64,000 nucleotides of DNA from Candidatus Manganitrophaceae bacterium (GTDB lineage Bacteria; Nitrospirota; Nitrospiria; SBBL01; Manganitrophaceae): the NCBI GenBank assembly GCA_016200325.1, contig JACQEZ010000020.1:310001-374000 (forward strand). The letters are read 5' to 3'. Below, piece by piece: positions 1 to 10,056 of this stretch. A model generated the notes under the pieces. It was not told the DNA's origin and ran no database searches. It saw nothing but the letters and a program-made list of their open reading frames with translations. Numbering within the stretch: the stretch's first letter is position 1; every line of letters begins with the position of its first letter. A program made the position numbers and the translations under genes.

Positions 1-1
1 G

Positions 2-1081
2 GGCTCCGTAGAGGACACCGCTTCGTCTCTTCTTCAAATGTCGGGATCGATCAAGCAGGTCGTCGAACACGTTGATGCGTTGTCGATGAATGCCGAGGCC
101 ACGACCGCTTCCATTAATGAGGTCAACGCCTCGATTCGCGAGGTGGAGAAGAATGCAAAAGAGTCTGCCCTGATGACAGAGAAGGTGAGCCAAGATGCCG
201 CCGAACTTGGGATGGGCGCGATTGAGAAGACCATCGAGGGGATGGAGAAGATTAAAAGAACGGTGGAAAAATCTGAGAACGTCATCAAAAAACTGGATGA
301 AAGAACAGAGCACATCGGGAAAATCCTGACCGTTATTGATGAGGTGACGCGACAGACGAACCTTCTTGCATTAAATGCGGCTATTTTAGCCGCTCAGGCC
401 GGTGAGCAAGGGAAAGGATTTGCAGTCGTTGCAGATGAAATCAAAAATTTGGCCGACCGGACCGCCTCGTCGACAAAAGAGATTGCGCAACTGATCGTCG
501 ATGTACAGACGGAGGCGAAAGATGCGGTTGTTTCAATCAACGAAGGGGCCCTGAGTGTAGAGGAGGGGGTCCGCCTTTCGGTCAATGCGCGCGAATCGCT
601 GAACAAAATTCTCGAGACGTCGAAACAGTCGTCATCGATGTCCCGACAGATTGAAAAAGCCACGTATGAGCAGGTTCAAGCAATTAATCAGGTCAGCCAA
701 GCGATGGAAAAGATGAATGTCATGGTTCAACAAATTAACCGGGCCATGCAGGAACAGATGGAGGGGATCGAACATATTACCGAGGCATCCGAGAAGATGC
801 GGGTCATCACCCGACAGGTAAAAAGCTCGACGGAAGAGCAAGCCAATGGAAGCAAGCAGATCAGTGATGCGGTTGAGGATGTCACCCTCCGAATCCAGCA
901 GATCGGCCGTGGCATGAGCGAGCACAAAAAAGGGAGCGAAGTCATTGTCAAATCGATCCTGGAGATTCACCAGATCACGCAGGTCAGCATGCAGATGGCG
1001 CTCCAAATGAGAGATGCCGTCGAGGGCCTGATTACTCAGGCCAACGGGCTCAAAGATGAGATTGATCGGTTTAAGGTGTAA
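2..1081 (+). CDS. Methyl-accepting chemotaxis protein, C-terminal part (5' end outside window)
   Basis: The reading frame is open from base 2, so the first in-frame ATG (base 38) is internal and the true start lies upstream of the window. What remains is the long coiled-coil cytoplasmic signalling domain of a chemoreceptor. The highly conserved hairpin tip that binds CheA and CheW is visible at about bases 350-480 ([10 protein letters not shown], then [14 protein letters not shown]). The tail has repeated glutamine/glutamate-rich heptads typical of methylation helices. It ends 9 bases before a cheW, so the two are probably co-transcribed. The sensor domain and membrane topology cannot be seen. 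Confidence 0.93.
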   Translation, partial: GSVEDTASSLLQMSGSIKQVVEHVDALSMNAEATTASINEVNASIREVEKNAKESALMTEKVSQDAAELGMGAIEKTIEGMEKIKRTVEKSENVIKKLDERTEHIGKILTVIDEVTRQTNLLALNAAILAAQAGEQGKGFAVVADEIKNLADRTASSTKEIAQLIVDVQTEAKDAVVSINEGALSVEEGVRLSVNARESLNKILETSKQSSSMSRQIEKATYEQVQAINQVSQAMEKMNVMVQQINRAMQEQMEGIEHITEASEKMRVITRQVKSSTEEQANGSKQISDAVEDVTLRIQQIGRGMSEHKKGSEVIVKSILEIHQITQVSMQMALQMRDAVEGLITQANGLKDEIDRFKV

Positions 1082-1090
1082 CGGAATCCG

Positions 1091-1585
1091 ATGAGTTCCT
1101 TTAAAGGGATCGAAAATAAAAATGAGCCGTCCGCCACCCAGAGAAGAATCGTCCATTTTTTTGTCGCCGGAGAGGAATATGGGGTGCCGATCGAATCGGT
1201 TAAAGAGATCATTTATGCAAAATCGATTCGGCCTTTGCCGGGCGCCGCAAATGGGATAGAAGGAATCATCGATTTGAGAGGTCGGGTCGTTCCTGTAATC
1301 GATTTGCGAAAAAAACTGAAGGCTTCTTCCGCCGCCGAATCGGCGCAACATATCTTAATCCTGGATGTGCGTCGGCAAAAGATCGGGTTGCTTGTCGACC
1401 GGGTGGTCCAGGTGATGGTGATCGGCGAAGAGATCCAAAGCGTTGAAGCCATTTTGGATAAAAATGCTCCCTACATCAAGGGGGTTTATCGGATGAATAC
1501 CCAGCTGATTGTATTGCTCGGTCTCGAACAGCTCTGGACGGAAATGGAACTATCTCAGATCGAATCGGCCCTCAGCCGGGGCTGA
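1091..1585 (+). CDS. cheW: CheW-like chemotaxis coupling protein
   Basis: A 164-residue CheW-domain protein that would link chemoreceptors to the CheA kinase in a cytoplasmic array. The SH3-like beta fold is recognisable: VHFFVAGEEYGVPIESVKEI near the N-terminus, PLPGAANGIEGIIDLRGRVVPVIDLR in the middle (residues about 50-75), and LILDVRRQKIGLLVDRV further on. About 15 N-terminal residues precede the domain. It sits between two receptor genes, 9 bases after the first and 40 before the second, which fits one operon. A second CheW (63016) lies at the other end of the window, so the two probably serve different arrays or outputs. Confidence 0.93.
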   Translation: MSSFKGIENKNEPSATQRRIVHFFVAGEEYGVPIESVKEIIYAKSIRPLPGAANGIEGIIDLRGRVVPVIDLRKKLKASSAAESAQHILILDVRRQKIGLLVDRVVQVMVIGEEIQSVEAILDKNAPYIKGVYRMNTQLIVLLGLEQLWTEMELSQIESALSRG

Positions 1586-1625
1586 ATCGAACTGAGAATT
1601 ATTCTTCCCAAAACACGAGAGAAAA

Positions 1626-3848
1626 ATGAAACAGTTGAGAGTCTATTTCGCGAATCACCTGCAGGCAAAGATCCTGGCGATCATCTTGACCTTTTTGCTG
1701 TGTGGATTTGGATTTCTCTATTATCTTCTCTCGGAGCGAATCGAGAAATATGCGATCTCACAATCGCACGATAAATCCGAAATGCTCGCATCGTCGATTC
1801 ATCGAACGCTGGACCGAAGCATGGTCAACTTCAGAGCCGATATCGCAAGACACATCATCCAAGACTTAAAAGATATTCCAGGCATGGTCCGAATTCAAAT
1901 CATACGGGGAAAAACCGGAAATGGCACCCAGGAAGCCTTTCAAGATTTCACGACATTGGAGGATGTGAAGACAAGGGTTCCGGGAGGTCTTCGTCCGGAA
2001 TGGATCGGCAATCACCCGAATAAAGAGCATAATTTGGCGGACGGCGTGACCACGACCGAATTCCGGACCGCGTTCCGCGAGTATCAGCAGGATCCGACGC
2101 GCCCCGACACCTATTACTTCGAGAAAATCGGCGACCAAAATGTGATGACCTACTTAAAGGCCCTTCCCAATTTTGACCGTTGTTTTCTTTGCCATAACTC
2201 GGACCATAAGCTTCGCGGCGTTTTGATGATTTCCACCTCAATCGATGGAACCTATCAAGACATCCGGGAGCAAAAGAGGAATCTCTTCATCATTTCGATG
2301 GCCACCCTCTTAACCACCGGATTCTTGCTGAAGTTCTCGATGGGGCGGCTCGCGATGAAGCCGCTGATTAAGGTGTCGGAGCGAATTCAAGATATTGCAG
2401 GGGGTGAGGGGGATCTTTCGAAAAGATTGGAGGTGAAAAGCAGTGATGAAATTGGAAAGCTCGCGGGCGGGTTCAACCTGTTTGCTGAAAAGCTCGCAAA
2501 CCTGATCTCCCAGATCTTGGGAGCGGCGCGAAAGGTCTCATCCACCTCCAGCGGCGTTTTACAAGGAAGCCGAGAAATCATGCAAGGGGCGGAGATTCAA
2601 ATCAATGCCACGGAGGCCACCTCCGTCTCGATTGAGCAGATGAACAGCAGCATTCGCAACGTCGCGGAAACAAGCGAGAGCTTGGCGGGCATCTCCAAAG
2701 AGAGTGCCGAAGCGATCCAACAGATGAGCGTTGCGATGGATGAAATTGCAAAGAATATGACGGTCCTTAATTTGTCGGTGGAAGAGACCTCCTCTTCAAT
2801 TCTATGGATGTCCTCTTCCGTAAAAAAGATCGACGAGAATGTGGAGACGCTGCTGGGAGAAGCCGAGACGACCTCCTCGGCGATGATCCAGATGGACCAG
2901 TCGCTCAAGGAGATGCGGGACAGTATTCATCAAACAGTCGACCTCTCGAATCAAGTGAGCGTGAATGCCGACACCGGAAAGAGAACCGTTGAGATGACGA
3001 TGGAGGGGATGGCACGAATTAAGGAATACTCCATGGAAGTATTTGAAGTCATCCGCAATCTCCAGAAACAAACTGAGAACATCGGTCGGTTCCTCAGCGT
3101 CATCGATGAGGTTGCGGAGCAGACCAACCTTTTGGCATTGAATGCGGCGATTATCGCGGCGCAGGCGGGAGAGCATGGAAAGGGATTCGGCGTGGTCGCA
3201 AACGAGATCAAGGAACTCTCCGACCGGACCGCCTCTTCCACGCATGAGATCCATGAAATTATCAAAGCGCTGCAATCCGAAGGGAAAGTGGCCGTTCAGG
3301 CGATCGAGGTCGGAACGACTCGCGTCGAAGAAGGGGTTCAGTTTTCGAAATCGGCCCATGAAGCCCTCGGCAAGATTGTCGAGAGCATCAGCCATTCCAC
3401 GCATCGGGTGAATTTCGTGGCCAATACGATGGAAGAGCAATCGAAGGCTGTCAAGCGGGTAACCACCTCGATGGAACGGGTCAACCAGATGGTGCATCAA
3501 ATTGCGAGAGCGACCAATGAGCAGAGCAAGGGATCTGAAAAAATCATTGAAGTCACCCATAAGATGAAATCGATCACGCAAGGATTGCAATCGGTCTTAT
3601 TGAGTCATTCGAAAGGGATGAAAAAAGTCCGAGAAACGGTGGAGGAGGTCTCTCGCCTGGCCCAGGAGATTGCCAATTCGACCTTTGATCAGAAAGGGCA
3701 AAGCGAAGAGATTATGCATGCGGTCGATCAGATTAAAAAGGTGACGCACGAAAATGTCGACACGGTCGGCAAGGTTGGTTTTGCGGTCGAAGAGTTGATG
3801 CAGCAGGCCCAACAGTTGGAAGCGGAGATTTCAAGGTTTAAGCTCTAG
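1626..3848 (+). CDS. Methyl-accepting chemotaxis protein with periplasmic CxxCH (heme c) sensor domain
   Basis: A 740-residue transmembrane chemoreceptor. Membrane helix 1 is at residues about 14-36 and helix 2 at about 218-236, enclosing a periplasmic domain of about 180 residues. That domain holds C186-F-L-C189-H190, a c-type heme attachment motif, in the setting [18 protein letters not shown] just before helix 2. This resembles the heme-binding (DUF3365/Tll0287-like) sensors of receptors in Geobacter-type bacteria. A HAMP domain (about 240-290) follows, then the signalling coiled coil with its conserved tip near residues 497-540. The heme would let the receptor sense redox state, oxygen or NO; the ligand is inference. 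It belongs to the chemosensory operon. Confidence 0.92.
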   Translation: MKQLRVYFANHLQAKILAIILTFLLCGFGFLYYLLSERIEKYAISQSHDKSEMLASSIHRTLDRSMVNFRADIARHIIQDLKDIPGMVRIQIIRGKTGNGTQEAFQDFTTLEDVKTRVPGGLRPEWIGNHPNKEHNLADGVTTTEFRTAFREYQQDPTRPDTYYFEKIGDQNVMTYLKALPNFDRCFLCHNSDHKLRGVLMISTSIDGTYQDIREQKRNLFIISMATLLTTGFLLKFSMGRLAMKPLIKVSERIQDIAGGEGDLSKRLEVKSSDEIGKLAGGFNLFAEKLANLISQILGAARKVSSTSSGVLQGSREIMQGAEIQINATEATSVSIEQMNSSIRNVAETSESLAGISKESAEAIQQMSVAMDEIAKNMTVLNLSVEETSSSILWMSSSVKKIDENVETLLGEAETTSSAMIQMDQSLKEMRDSIHQTVDLSNQVSVNADTGKRTVEMTMEGMARIKEYSMEVFEVIRNLQKQTENIGRFLSVIDEVAEQTNLLALNAAIIAAQAGEHGKGFGVVANEIKELSDRTASSTHEIHEIIKALQSEGKVAVQAIEVGTTRVEEGVQFSKSAHEALGKIVESISHSTHRVNFVANTMEEQSKAVKRVTTSMERVNQMVHQIARATNEQSKGSEKIIEVTHKMKSITQGLQSVLLSHSKGMKKVRETVEEVSRLAQEIANSTFDQKGQSEEIMHAVDQIKKVTHENVDTVGKVGFAVEELMQQAQQLEAEISRFKL

Positions 3849-3895
3849 CGCAGAAAGATCGATACTGATTTCGAAAAGGAATTTCTAAGCGGGAC

Positions 3896-3924
3896 TTCCG
3901 GGGAGAATCACCGCTCTCCCGGAA
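3896..3924 (+). other. Intra-operon hairpin
   Basis: TTCCGGGGAGA and TCTCCCGGAA form a 10-bp stem with one bulged G and an 8-base loop, in the 101-base gap between the heme MCP and the zinc-ribbon gene. No T-run follows, so it is not a clear intrinsic terminator. It may mark RNA processing or partial attenuation. Confidence 0.4.
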
Positions 3925-3949
3925 TTCCGTTGGTGAGAAGGAGTAGGGA

Positions 3950-5101
3950 ATGACTATACTTTGTCCGAAGTGTCAATTAAAGCTGACCATTGATATGAAG
4001 CATCTCGACGATGATACGGCGCTCGTCTGCATCGGGTGTCGCTCCATATTAAAGGCGAGATTGGAGATCGATATCCTGGCAGAGCCCAAGGAAGCCTTGC
4101 CGACTAGGAAATCGCCCCCTTCGGTGGAACGGTCCGGTTCTTTGGCGGAGCGGTCCATCCCTCCCGCCGCCGAGAGATCCATTCCTCCTCCTGCTCTGGA
4201 GAGATCCCTTCCCCCGGAGAGGTTGTCCAGAGAGGAGACCTCTCAAAACGGGGTCGTTTCTTCAACGGGTGATCCCCGAAAAGTGGTCGTGGCGATTGAT
4301 GGCGAAGGGACCAAAGAGTTGGTCCGTGAGATTCTCGCCAGCGCGTCCTTCAATATGATCGAAGCGAATTCAGGAAAGGAGATCCTCTCGTTATTGAATC
4401 GTCATCATCCTGCAGTGGCCCTGATCGATATCGGCCTTCCGGATGGTCTTGGAAGCGACTTTTGTAATTTGATCAAGAAAGATTCGCGGTTGAAGGGAAC
4501 GATCGTAATTCTGCTGGCGTCTATCTATGACAAGAACAATAAATATCGTCGGGAACCGAGCTCTCTTTTCGGGGCGGATGATTATATCGAGCGGCACAAT
4601 GTTGAGAAGGACCTTCTGGTCCAAATTAAAAAACATCTGAATCGGATGGGTGGCCGGCCGATCTTGGCGACCGCTGAGCCGCTCGAAATGGAGCCGACCG
4701 CCGATCCTCTCATGGAGAAAGAGACTTCCTTTACCCCTTCTAAACCGGCCATTGAAGATCGGGAAAGTACATTTGATTTAGAGCAAACATCCGATTCGGT
4801 GACGGAAGAGAGCTTTTCCCCTCCCCCGGTAGAGGCGCCTCCGCCGGTGAAGGAACCCAAAGAGGTTGAGGATGCCCGACGGCTGGCACGCATTATCGTT
4901 TCGGACATCGTGTTGTACAACAAAAAGAAGGTCGAGGAGGGACTCCGGTCCGATCGATTTTTTGAATTACTCAAAGAAGAGATTGAGGAAGGGAGGAAAC
5001 ACTATCACTCCCGGGTTGCGGAGGAACTAGAGAGAAGAGACGATTTTTATAAAGAAGCTTTTGATGATTTTATTCTGAAGAAGAAGGGAGCGCCTTCCTG
5101 A
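3950..5101 (+). CDS. Zinc-ribbon and receiver-domain protein of a chemosensory cluster
   Basis: A 383-residue protein with an unusual architecture. An N-terminal MJ0042-type zinc ribbon has C5-P-K-C8 and C27-I-G-C30. A linker (about residues 55-95) carries a repeated ERS-x-PP pattern. A receiver-like domain (about 110-230) has D117/E119 as acidic pocket and D160 in ALIDIGLPDG as probable phosphoacceptor; the usual switch lysine position reads YIERHN, so the lysine seems replaced. An acidic proline-rich linker leads to a helical C-terminal part (about 310-383). ATG follows GAAGGAG at good spacing. Similar zinc-finger/receiver proteins occur in gliding and social-motility chemosensory systems; a function here is inferred from context only. 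Confidence 0.75.
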   Translation: MTILCPKCQLKLTIDMKHLDDDTALVCIGCRSILKARLEIDILAEPKEALPTRKSPPSVERSGSLAERSIPPAAERSIPPPALERSLPPERLSREETSQNGVVSSTGDPRKVVVAIDGEGTKELVREILASASFNMIEANSGKEILSLLNRHHPAVALIDIGLPDGLGSDFCNLIKKDSRLKGTIVILLASIYDKNNKYRREPSSLFGADDYIERHNVEKDLLVQIKKHLNRMGGRPILATAEPLEMEPTADPLMEKETSFTPSKPAIEDRESTFDLEQTSDSVTEESFSPPPVEAPPPVKEPKEVEDARRLARIIVSDIVLYNKKKVEEGLRSDRFFELLKEEIEEGRKHYHSRVAEELERRDDFYKEAFDDFILKKKGAPS

Positions 5102-5126
5102 CCCTTGTCGATCAGATCGGGCATCG

Positions 5127-7196
5127 ATGAAATCGATTCAAGAAGAAATAGCGAACTTGAAGAGCGACCAGGTTGAAACCCGGCTCTGCGCCCTAAACGC
5201 GTTGGCCGGACTCCCGGCCGGGGGCGCGATTGATTATGCCATTGCTGCCTTGTCAGATGGAGAGTGGCGGGTTCGGAAAGCAGCAGTGACCATCTTGGCG
5301 GAGCAGGTCGACCGGAATCGGATTGTCGGTCAGCTGATCGACCGGCTCGGCCAGGAGAAGCAGGCCGATGAGAAAGGCATCGGCGAGAAAAATATCGGAA
5401 TGAGAAATGCCGTGGTCGAAGTCTTTATTCAAATCGGCAATGCGGCCGTGCAGCCGCTGCTTCTGTCTCTGACCGGGGCTGATGCCGATATCCGGAAATT
5501 GATCATCGACACGCTCGGAGAAATCGGGGATAAGCGGTCGGTGCCCGACCTGATGAAATTTCTCGCGGACGAAAATGAAAATGTGGCGGCATCGGCCGTG
5601 GAGGCGTTGGGAAAGTTAAGAGATCCCGCCGCGGTGCTGCCGCTGGTGGAGATATTAAAAAAGGATAACCCTCTCCTCGTTTTCTCGGCAATGCGGGCGC
5701 TTCAACAGATCAGGGATATCCGGGCGGTCGAACCGCTTATCGAGATTTCAAGTAAACAGATCTACCGGAAGGGTGCGCTGGCGGCCTTAGGCGCTCTCGG
5801 CAATATGGAAGCGGTCCTTACCATCCTTTCGGCGCTCCAATCGGGGCCAAAGGGAACCCGGTACGCGGCCCTTAAGGCGCTTATCGCCTTGGCAGGAAGG
5901 CAATCGGAGGCCGATCGGATTCGCATTCAAAAGGCGACCCGGAAAATCTATGGCGAAGAGATCTATTCTCTATTAATGGGAACCCTTCAAGACCCAGATC
6001 CATCTTTGCAACGGGCGGGAATCTGCGTGCTCGGATGGGTGGAAGAGGTCCGGGCGACCTCGCCGCTTCTTGCACTGGCTCTCAGTGAATGTCAAGAAGA
6101 GGTGATAACGGCCCTTGTGGAGATCGGGAAAAAAGGGGTTGATCGGCTGATTTTGCATTCCAAGAGCCAAGAAGAGGGGGTTCGAGAGGTCATCGCCAAG
6201 GTCCTCGGGAGGGTGGAAGATCGCAAATCGGTTCCGACGCTGCTGGAGTTGATCCGAGACAGCAACGGCCATATCCGCCAGGCCGCAGCGATCGCATTGG
6301 GAAGGATGAAAGATCCCTCAGCCATTGAGCCGCTGCTGCCACTGCTGGGAGATCCCTATCCAAATGTCCAAGAAGCGGTGGTAAAGGCACTCCTTCAAAT
6401 GAAGGGGGATTTGTCGAGGGAGATTCTCCTCCCATTTCTCAGAGATGAGAGCCCCGCCCTTCGCTCCAGTGCACTCTTTATTCTTGGGCAGCTCGGGGCA
6501 CCGGAAATGATTCCGTTATTAGGGTTGCTGCTGAGAGACCCGGAGACGGAAATTCGCAAGATCGCAGTGGAAGTATTAGGCGCTTTCGATTTGCCGGAGC
6601 TGTCGGAACATCTTCTGCTGGCGCTCGGAGATGAATCGGCGGAAGTCCGATTGGCGGCGCTCAAAATGCTTTTCCGGAAAGAATGCCAGCAGCTTCCCGA
6701 TTTGATCGAGAACCTTCAGCCGCTTTTGAACGACGAGAATATTTGGGTTCGATCGGCAATTCCTCCTCTCCTCGCGCGCCTGGAGGGAGAGAAGACGCAG
6801 CGGCTGCTTCTCGAATTGCTGGCAGATCGGGTGGGGGTCGTAAAAATTGCCGCCTTGTCTGTGCTTGGAGAGCGCAGAGAGAAGGTCTTCCTCCCGCTCG
6901 CTCTGGCCGAAACGAATAACCGGGACATCGATGTCAGGAAGGCCGCGATCCTCGCGCTCGGCCGCCTTGGGGAGCCCTCTGTCCTCCCGCTGCTTCAACG
7001 TTTCTTGAGCGATCCCAACTGGACGATACGGGTGGCGGCCATCCATGCCATCGGCTCTCTCCGCGACCGCGCCTCGATCCCTTTTCTGAAAGCGATTGCT
7101 CATTCAGACGAAGACATGATGGTGAAAGAGGCGGCGCAGGCGATCCTATTGCAGATTGGATCAGGGCAGGGGCCGACGCTGGCTGGGAACGAATGA
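5127..7196 (+). CDS. HEAT-repeat protein of the chemosensory cluster
   Basis: A 689-residue protein built almost wholly of about twenty HEAT-like repeats of roughly 31 residues (PBS-lyase HEAT type). Typical units read VRKAAVTIL, VPDLMKFLADENENVAASAVEALGKL and AVEPLIEISS. There is no signal peptide, membrane segment or catalytic motif, so it should act as a cytoplasmic protein-protein scaffold. It overlaps cheR by 4 bases (ATGA), which implies translational coupling, and lies 25 bases after the zinc-ribbon gene. HEAT proteins are found in some alternative chemosensory operons; its partner could be CheR, a receptor or a response regulator. Despite the family name there is no sign of phycobilin chemistry. 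Confidence 0.85.
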   Translation: MKSIQEEIANLKSDQVETRLCALNALAGLPAGGAIDYAIAALSDGEWRVRKAAVTILAEQVDRNRIVGQLIDRLGQEKQADEKGIGEKNIGMRNAVVEVFIQIGNAAVQPLLLSLTGADADIRKLIIDTLGEIGDKRSVPDLMKFLADENENVAASAVEALGKLRDPAAVLPLVEILKKDNPLLVFSAMRALQQIRDIRAVEPLIEISSKQIYRKGALAALGALGNMEAVLTILSALQSGPKGTRYAALKALIALAGRQSEADRIRIQKATRKIYGEEIYSLLMGTLQDPDPSLQRAGICVLGWVEEVRATSPLLALALSECQEEVITALVEIGKKGVDRLILHSKSQEEGVREVIAKVLGRVEDRKSVPTLLELIRDSNGHIRQAAAIALGRMKDPSAIEPLLPLLGDPYPNVQEAVVKALLQMKGDLSREILLPFLRDESPALRSSALFILGQLGAPEMIPLLGLLLRDPETEIRKIAVEVLGAFDLPELSEHLLLALGDESAEVRLAALKMLFRKECQQLPDLIENLQPLLNDENIWVRSAIPPLLARLEGEKTQRLLLELLADRVGVVKIAALSVLGERREKVFLPLALAETNNRDIDVRKAAILALGRLGEPSVLPLLQRFLSDPNWTIRVAAIHAIGSLRDRASIPFLKAIAHSDEDMMVKEAAQAILLQIGSGQGPTLAGNE

Positions 7197-8047
7197 ATAT
7201 TGGAGAGAAACAGATCGTTCTCAGCGAGGAGGTATTTCGCCTTCTTCGAGACATGATTTATGAGCTCTCCGGCGTCTATTTCTCGGAAGATTCTAAATAC
7301 ATCATGGAGAGCCGGCTACAGCAGAGCGCGCGAAGACGGCAGTTTGACAACTTTCGCGACTATTACTACTTCCTCAAATACGATCAGAAGCGGGAGGAGG
7401 AGCTCGCTTCGCTGATCGATATCTTGACGATCCATGAGACCTACTTCTTTCGGGAAAATCAACAGCTGGAGACCTTCCGGCAGGAGGTTCTTCCCGAGTT
7501 GCTTCAGGTTGAAGCCAAGAAGAAACGATTGAAGGTCTGGAGCGCTGGCTGTTCGACCGGTGAGGAGCCGTATACATTATCGATGTTGTTCTTGGAGAAT
7601 CCCTCCCTTCAGAATTGGACCGTCGACATCTACGCGAGTGATATCAGCCAGAATGTGTTGCAATTTGCACGGAGGGGGATTTATCAGCCTTCCGCTTTTC
7701 GTGCGACCGATGCCTATTTTCAAAAGAAATATTTTACAAAGGAAGGAGCCGGTTATAAAATCAGTGATCAGGTAAAAAAAAATGTCTCTTTTCTTTATCT
7801 CAACCTGAACGACCAAGACAAATGGATTCTGCTCTCCGGTATCAACATTATTTTTTGCCGGAATGTAATCATCTATTTCGACCTGCCGGCCAAGAAGCGG
7901 GTCATTGAGGGGTTCTATGAAAAACTGAAAGCGGGCGGATATCTCTTTCTCGGCCACTCCGAGTCGCTGATGAACCTTTCGACGCGGTATGCATTAAAGC
8001 ACTTTAAAAACGACCTGATTTACCAAAAACCGTTTCTTTCGAAGTAG
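7193..8047 (+). CDS. cheR: Chemotaxis protein methyltransferase CheR
   Basis: A 284-residue CheR that would methylate glutamates on chemoreceptor coiled coils using S-adenosylmethionine. The N-terminal helical domain (about 1-75) is followed by the methyltransferase domain, with the SAM-binding WSAGCSTGEEPYTLSML segment, the IYASDISQ acidic loop and the FCRNVIIYF motif. Length matches the family. The ATG overlaps the HEAT stop codon, and cheB begins 13 bases downstream, so the two opposing adaptation enzymes are made together. Confidence 0.96.
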   Translation: MNIGEKQIVLSEEVFRLLRDMIYELSGVYFSEDSKYIMESRLQQSARRRQFDNFRDYYYFLKYDQKREEELASLIDILTIHETYFFRENQQLETFRQEVLPELLQVEAKKKRLKVWSAGCSTGEEPYTLSMLFLENPSLQNWTVDIYASDISQNVLQFARRGIYQPSAFRATDAYFQKKYFTKEGAGYKISDQVKKNVSFLYLNLNDQDKWILLSGINIIFCRNVIIYFDLPAKKRVIEGFYEKLKAGGYLFLGHSESLMNLSTRYALKHFKNDLIYQKPFLSK

Positions 8048-8060
8048 GGGTAAGAAGCAT

Positions 8061-9143
8061 ATGGAAAGAAAAAGCCTGTCCCGTCCCGAGGTCAATCTCC
8101 TCATCGTTGATGATTCGCCGTTGTTCAGGCAGTTGGTCAACGTGGTCGTTCAGAGATTTAAAAATCTCAGCGTGATTGGATTGGCCGAGAACGGGGAGAA
8201 GGCGATGAAGAGCGTCGTGGAAAACAAGCCGGATGTGATCCTCCTCGACCTGGAGATGCCGCATATCGATGGGTTTACCTTTCTGCGTTGGCTCATGGTT
8301 TATTATCCAACCCCCGTACTGGTGATTTCAGCCCGGTCGGACGGCTATAGCGTATTTAGAGCGCTTGAATTGGGGGCGTGTGATTTTTATGAAAAGCCGT
8401 CGGGTAACGCCTCTTTGCTGGATGATCCGATGGAGTTGATCACCAAAATTGAAACCATCTCAAGCATCTCGCGTGAAAGCTTGTCAAAGAAATATGCGAA
8501 GATGGCAAAGATCCAATCCAAAGATGAATTGTCGAAGCCGTTGTCCAAAAAGAAGGAGGGGGTCTCACGGATTCTCGCGATCGGCGCCTCGACCGGCGGG
8601 CCGCCGGCCTTGGTGGAAATTATTTCGAATCTTCCCAAAACATTTCCGATGCCGGTGGTCGTCTCTCAACATATGCCGGCGGGATTTACCAAGTCTTTTT
8701 CAGAGCGTCTGAATAAGCTCTCGCACCTGCCGGTTTCCGAGGTCGACGGGGGAGAGCCGCTCGAACCGGGCCGCGTCTACATCGCTCCCGGGGGACACCA
8801 TCTCATTTTCGAGAAGCGGGGTTCTCGGATTTATACCTGTTTGAAGAAGAAGGGAGATGGAGATCGGTATGCTCCATCGGTCGACCTGATGATGTCCTCT
8901 GCCTCCGACATTTTCGGTCGCGGGGTATTGGGTCTCCTTCTCACCGGCATGGGAGATGATGGAAAAGTAGGACTGAGTAAGGTCAAGGAAAAAGGGGGGA
9001 TGACGATTGCAGAATCGGAAGAGACTGCGGTCGTATTCGGAATGCCTCGCGAGGCGATAGAAGCCGGGGTGGTCGACCGGATTTTGCCGCTTCACAAAAT
9101 GGTTGCTGAGATTAATCGGTATGGCCGGTCGGTTCCCAAATAG
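8061..9143 (+). CDS. cheB: Protein-glutamate methylesterase/response regulator CheB
   Basis: A 360-residue CheB. The receiver domain (about 12-130) has acidic D17/D18 and phosphoacceptor D63 in LLDLEMPHIDG. The C-terminal methylesterase domain has the catalytic triad: S177 in IGASTGGPPAL, H204 in VSQHMPAGFT, and D299 or D300 in LTGMGDDG. It removes receptor methyl groups and may deamidate glutamines, as feedback controlled by CheA. It follows cheR at 13 bases. A separate promoter begins right after its stop codon, so it probably closes the first transcript block. Confidence 0.96.
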   Translation: MERKSLSRPEVNLLIVDDSPLFRQLVNVVVQRFKNLSVIGLAENGEKAMKSVVENKPDVILLDLEMPHIDGFTFLRWLMVYYPTPVLVISARSDGYSVFRALELGACDFYEKPSGNASLLDDPMELITKIETISSISRESLSKKYAKMAKIQSKDELSKPLSKKKEGVSRILAIGASTGGPPALVEIISNLPKTFPMPVVVSQHMPAGFTKSFSERLNKLSHLPVSEVDGGEPLEPGRVYIAPGGHHLIFEKRGSRIYTCLKKKGDGDRYAPSVDLMMSSASDIFGRGVLGLLLTGMGDDGKVGLSKVKEKGGMTIAESEETAVVFGMPREAIEAGVVDRILPLHKMVAEINRYGRSVPK

Positions 9144-9145
9144 GG

Positions 9146-9174
9146 TTGGCGTTTGAATGGGGGTGTGATATAAT
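9146..9174 (+). promoter_or_regulatory. Sigma-70 promoter for GAF protein, cheY and perhaps purQ
   Basis: TTGGCG and a perfect TATAAT are separated by exactly 17 bases, starting 3 bases after the cheB stop codon. Transcription would start near 9181, and an AAGGAG ribosome site precedes the ATG at 9208. The downstream genes follow with an 8-base overlap and a 31-base gap, so this promoter could also carry purine genes. Confidence 0.75.
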
Positions 9175-9207
9175 CCACCGGCCTTCCCACCTCGAAGGTA
9201 AGGAGAT

Positions 9208-10056
9208 ATGGAGCGAAGAGAAAACGACCTGTCGAAAAAAGCGGAAGAATTCCTCCGCGTTTTCAAAAAAGGGGAGGAGTTTACACAAGAGCTGCTCAAG
9301 GAAAATGAGCGGCTCCGCTATAAGCTTTTGAAGCTTGAGGAAGAGAACAATGCGCTGAGCCAGCAATACAGCCAACCTCAAATTCAGCAGTTACAAGAAC
9401 GTCTCGCCGAGGCGGAAGAGGAGCGAAAGCGTCTCTCCGATCATTTCAGGGTGGTTGAGGAGGAGAACAAGAATTTCGCAACCAAATACGTAGAGGTCGA
9501 AGAAGAAAACAACAATTTGGCGAACCTCTATGTGGCGAGCAATCAGCTCCATTCGACGCTCGATTTCGAAGAGGTCTTGCGGACCATCATCGAAATTATG
9601 ATCAATCTCGTCGGTGCGGAGCGATTTGCCCTGATGTTATTGGACGAGGCATCCGGAGTCCTCTCTACCATTGCATCCGAAGGGATGGAAGCAAAAAGCC
9701 CTAAAAAGGTTCGGATCGGCGAGGGAATCATCGGCCGGGCATTTCAAAGCGGCGAAAACTTTTTTGAGGAAGATTTAAGCAGAACCGAGACGGAAGGGGA
9801 GATCCATCCGATCGTCTGCGTTCCGTTAAAGATTAAAGATCAGACCCTGGGGGTCATTGCCGTCTTCACGCTTCTCGAGCAAAAGAAGAAAAAATTGACT
9901 CGGGTCGACGAAGAGCTCTTCGGGATGCTGGCGGGACATGCCGCTACCGCAATTTTCAGCGCCAAGCTTTACTCCCAGTCGGCGAGGAAGTTATCGACGA
10001 TCCAAGGCTTTATTGACCTTCTGAGCGGGCAAGATTCACGGGGGCAAAATGGCTGA
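9208..10056 (+). CDS. Coiled-coil GAF-domain signalling protein
   Basis: A 282-residue soluble protein. Residues about 1-105 form a long charged coiled coil (many LEEENN, LAEAEEER and VEEENNN heptads). Residues about 115-265 are a GAF domain, beginning near LHSTLDFEEVLRTIIEIMIN and including GEGIIGRAFQSGE and VCVPLKIKDQTLGVIAVF. There is no output domain, so it is probably a regulatory ligand-binding partner. Its 3' end overlaps cheY by 8 bases, indicating translational coupling and probably functional pairing. The ligand cannot be predicted. Confidence 0.85.
   Translation: MERRENDLSKKAEEFLRVFKKGEEFTQELLKENERLRYKLLKLEEENNALSQQYSQPQIQQLQERLAEAEEERKRLSDHFRVVEEENKNFATKYVEVEEENNNLANLYVASNQLHSTLDFEEVLRTIIEIMINLVGAERFALMLLDEASGVLSTIASEGMEAKSPKKVRIGEGIIGRAFQSGENFFEEDLSRTETEGEIHPIVCVPLKIKDQTLGVIAVFTLLEQKKKKLTRVDEELFGMLAGHAATAIFSAKLYSQSARKLSTIQGFIDLLSGQDSRGQNG

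Noticed and set aside
38-1081. Start of the first MCP at base 38
   Set aside because: The frame is open back to base 2 and the family is much longer, so base 38 is an internal methionine.
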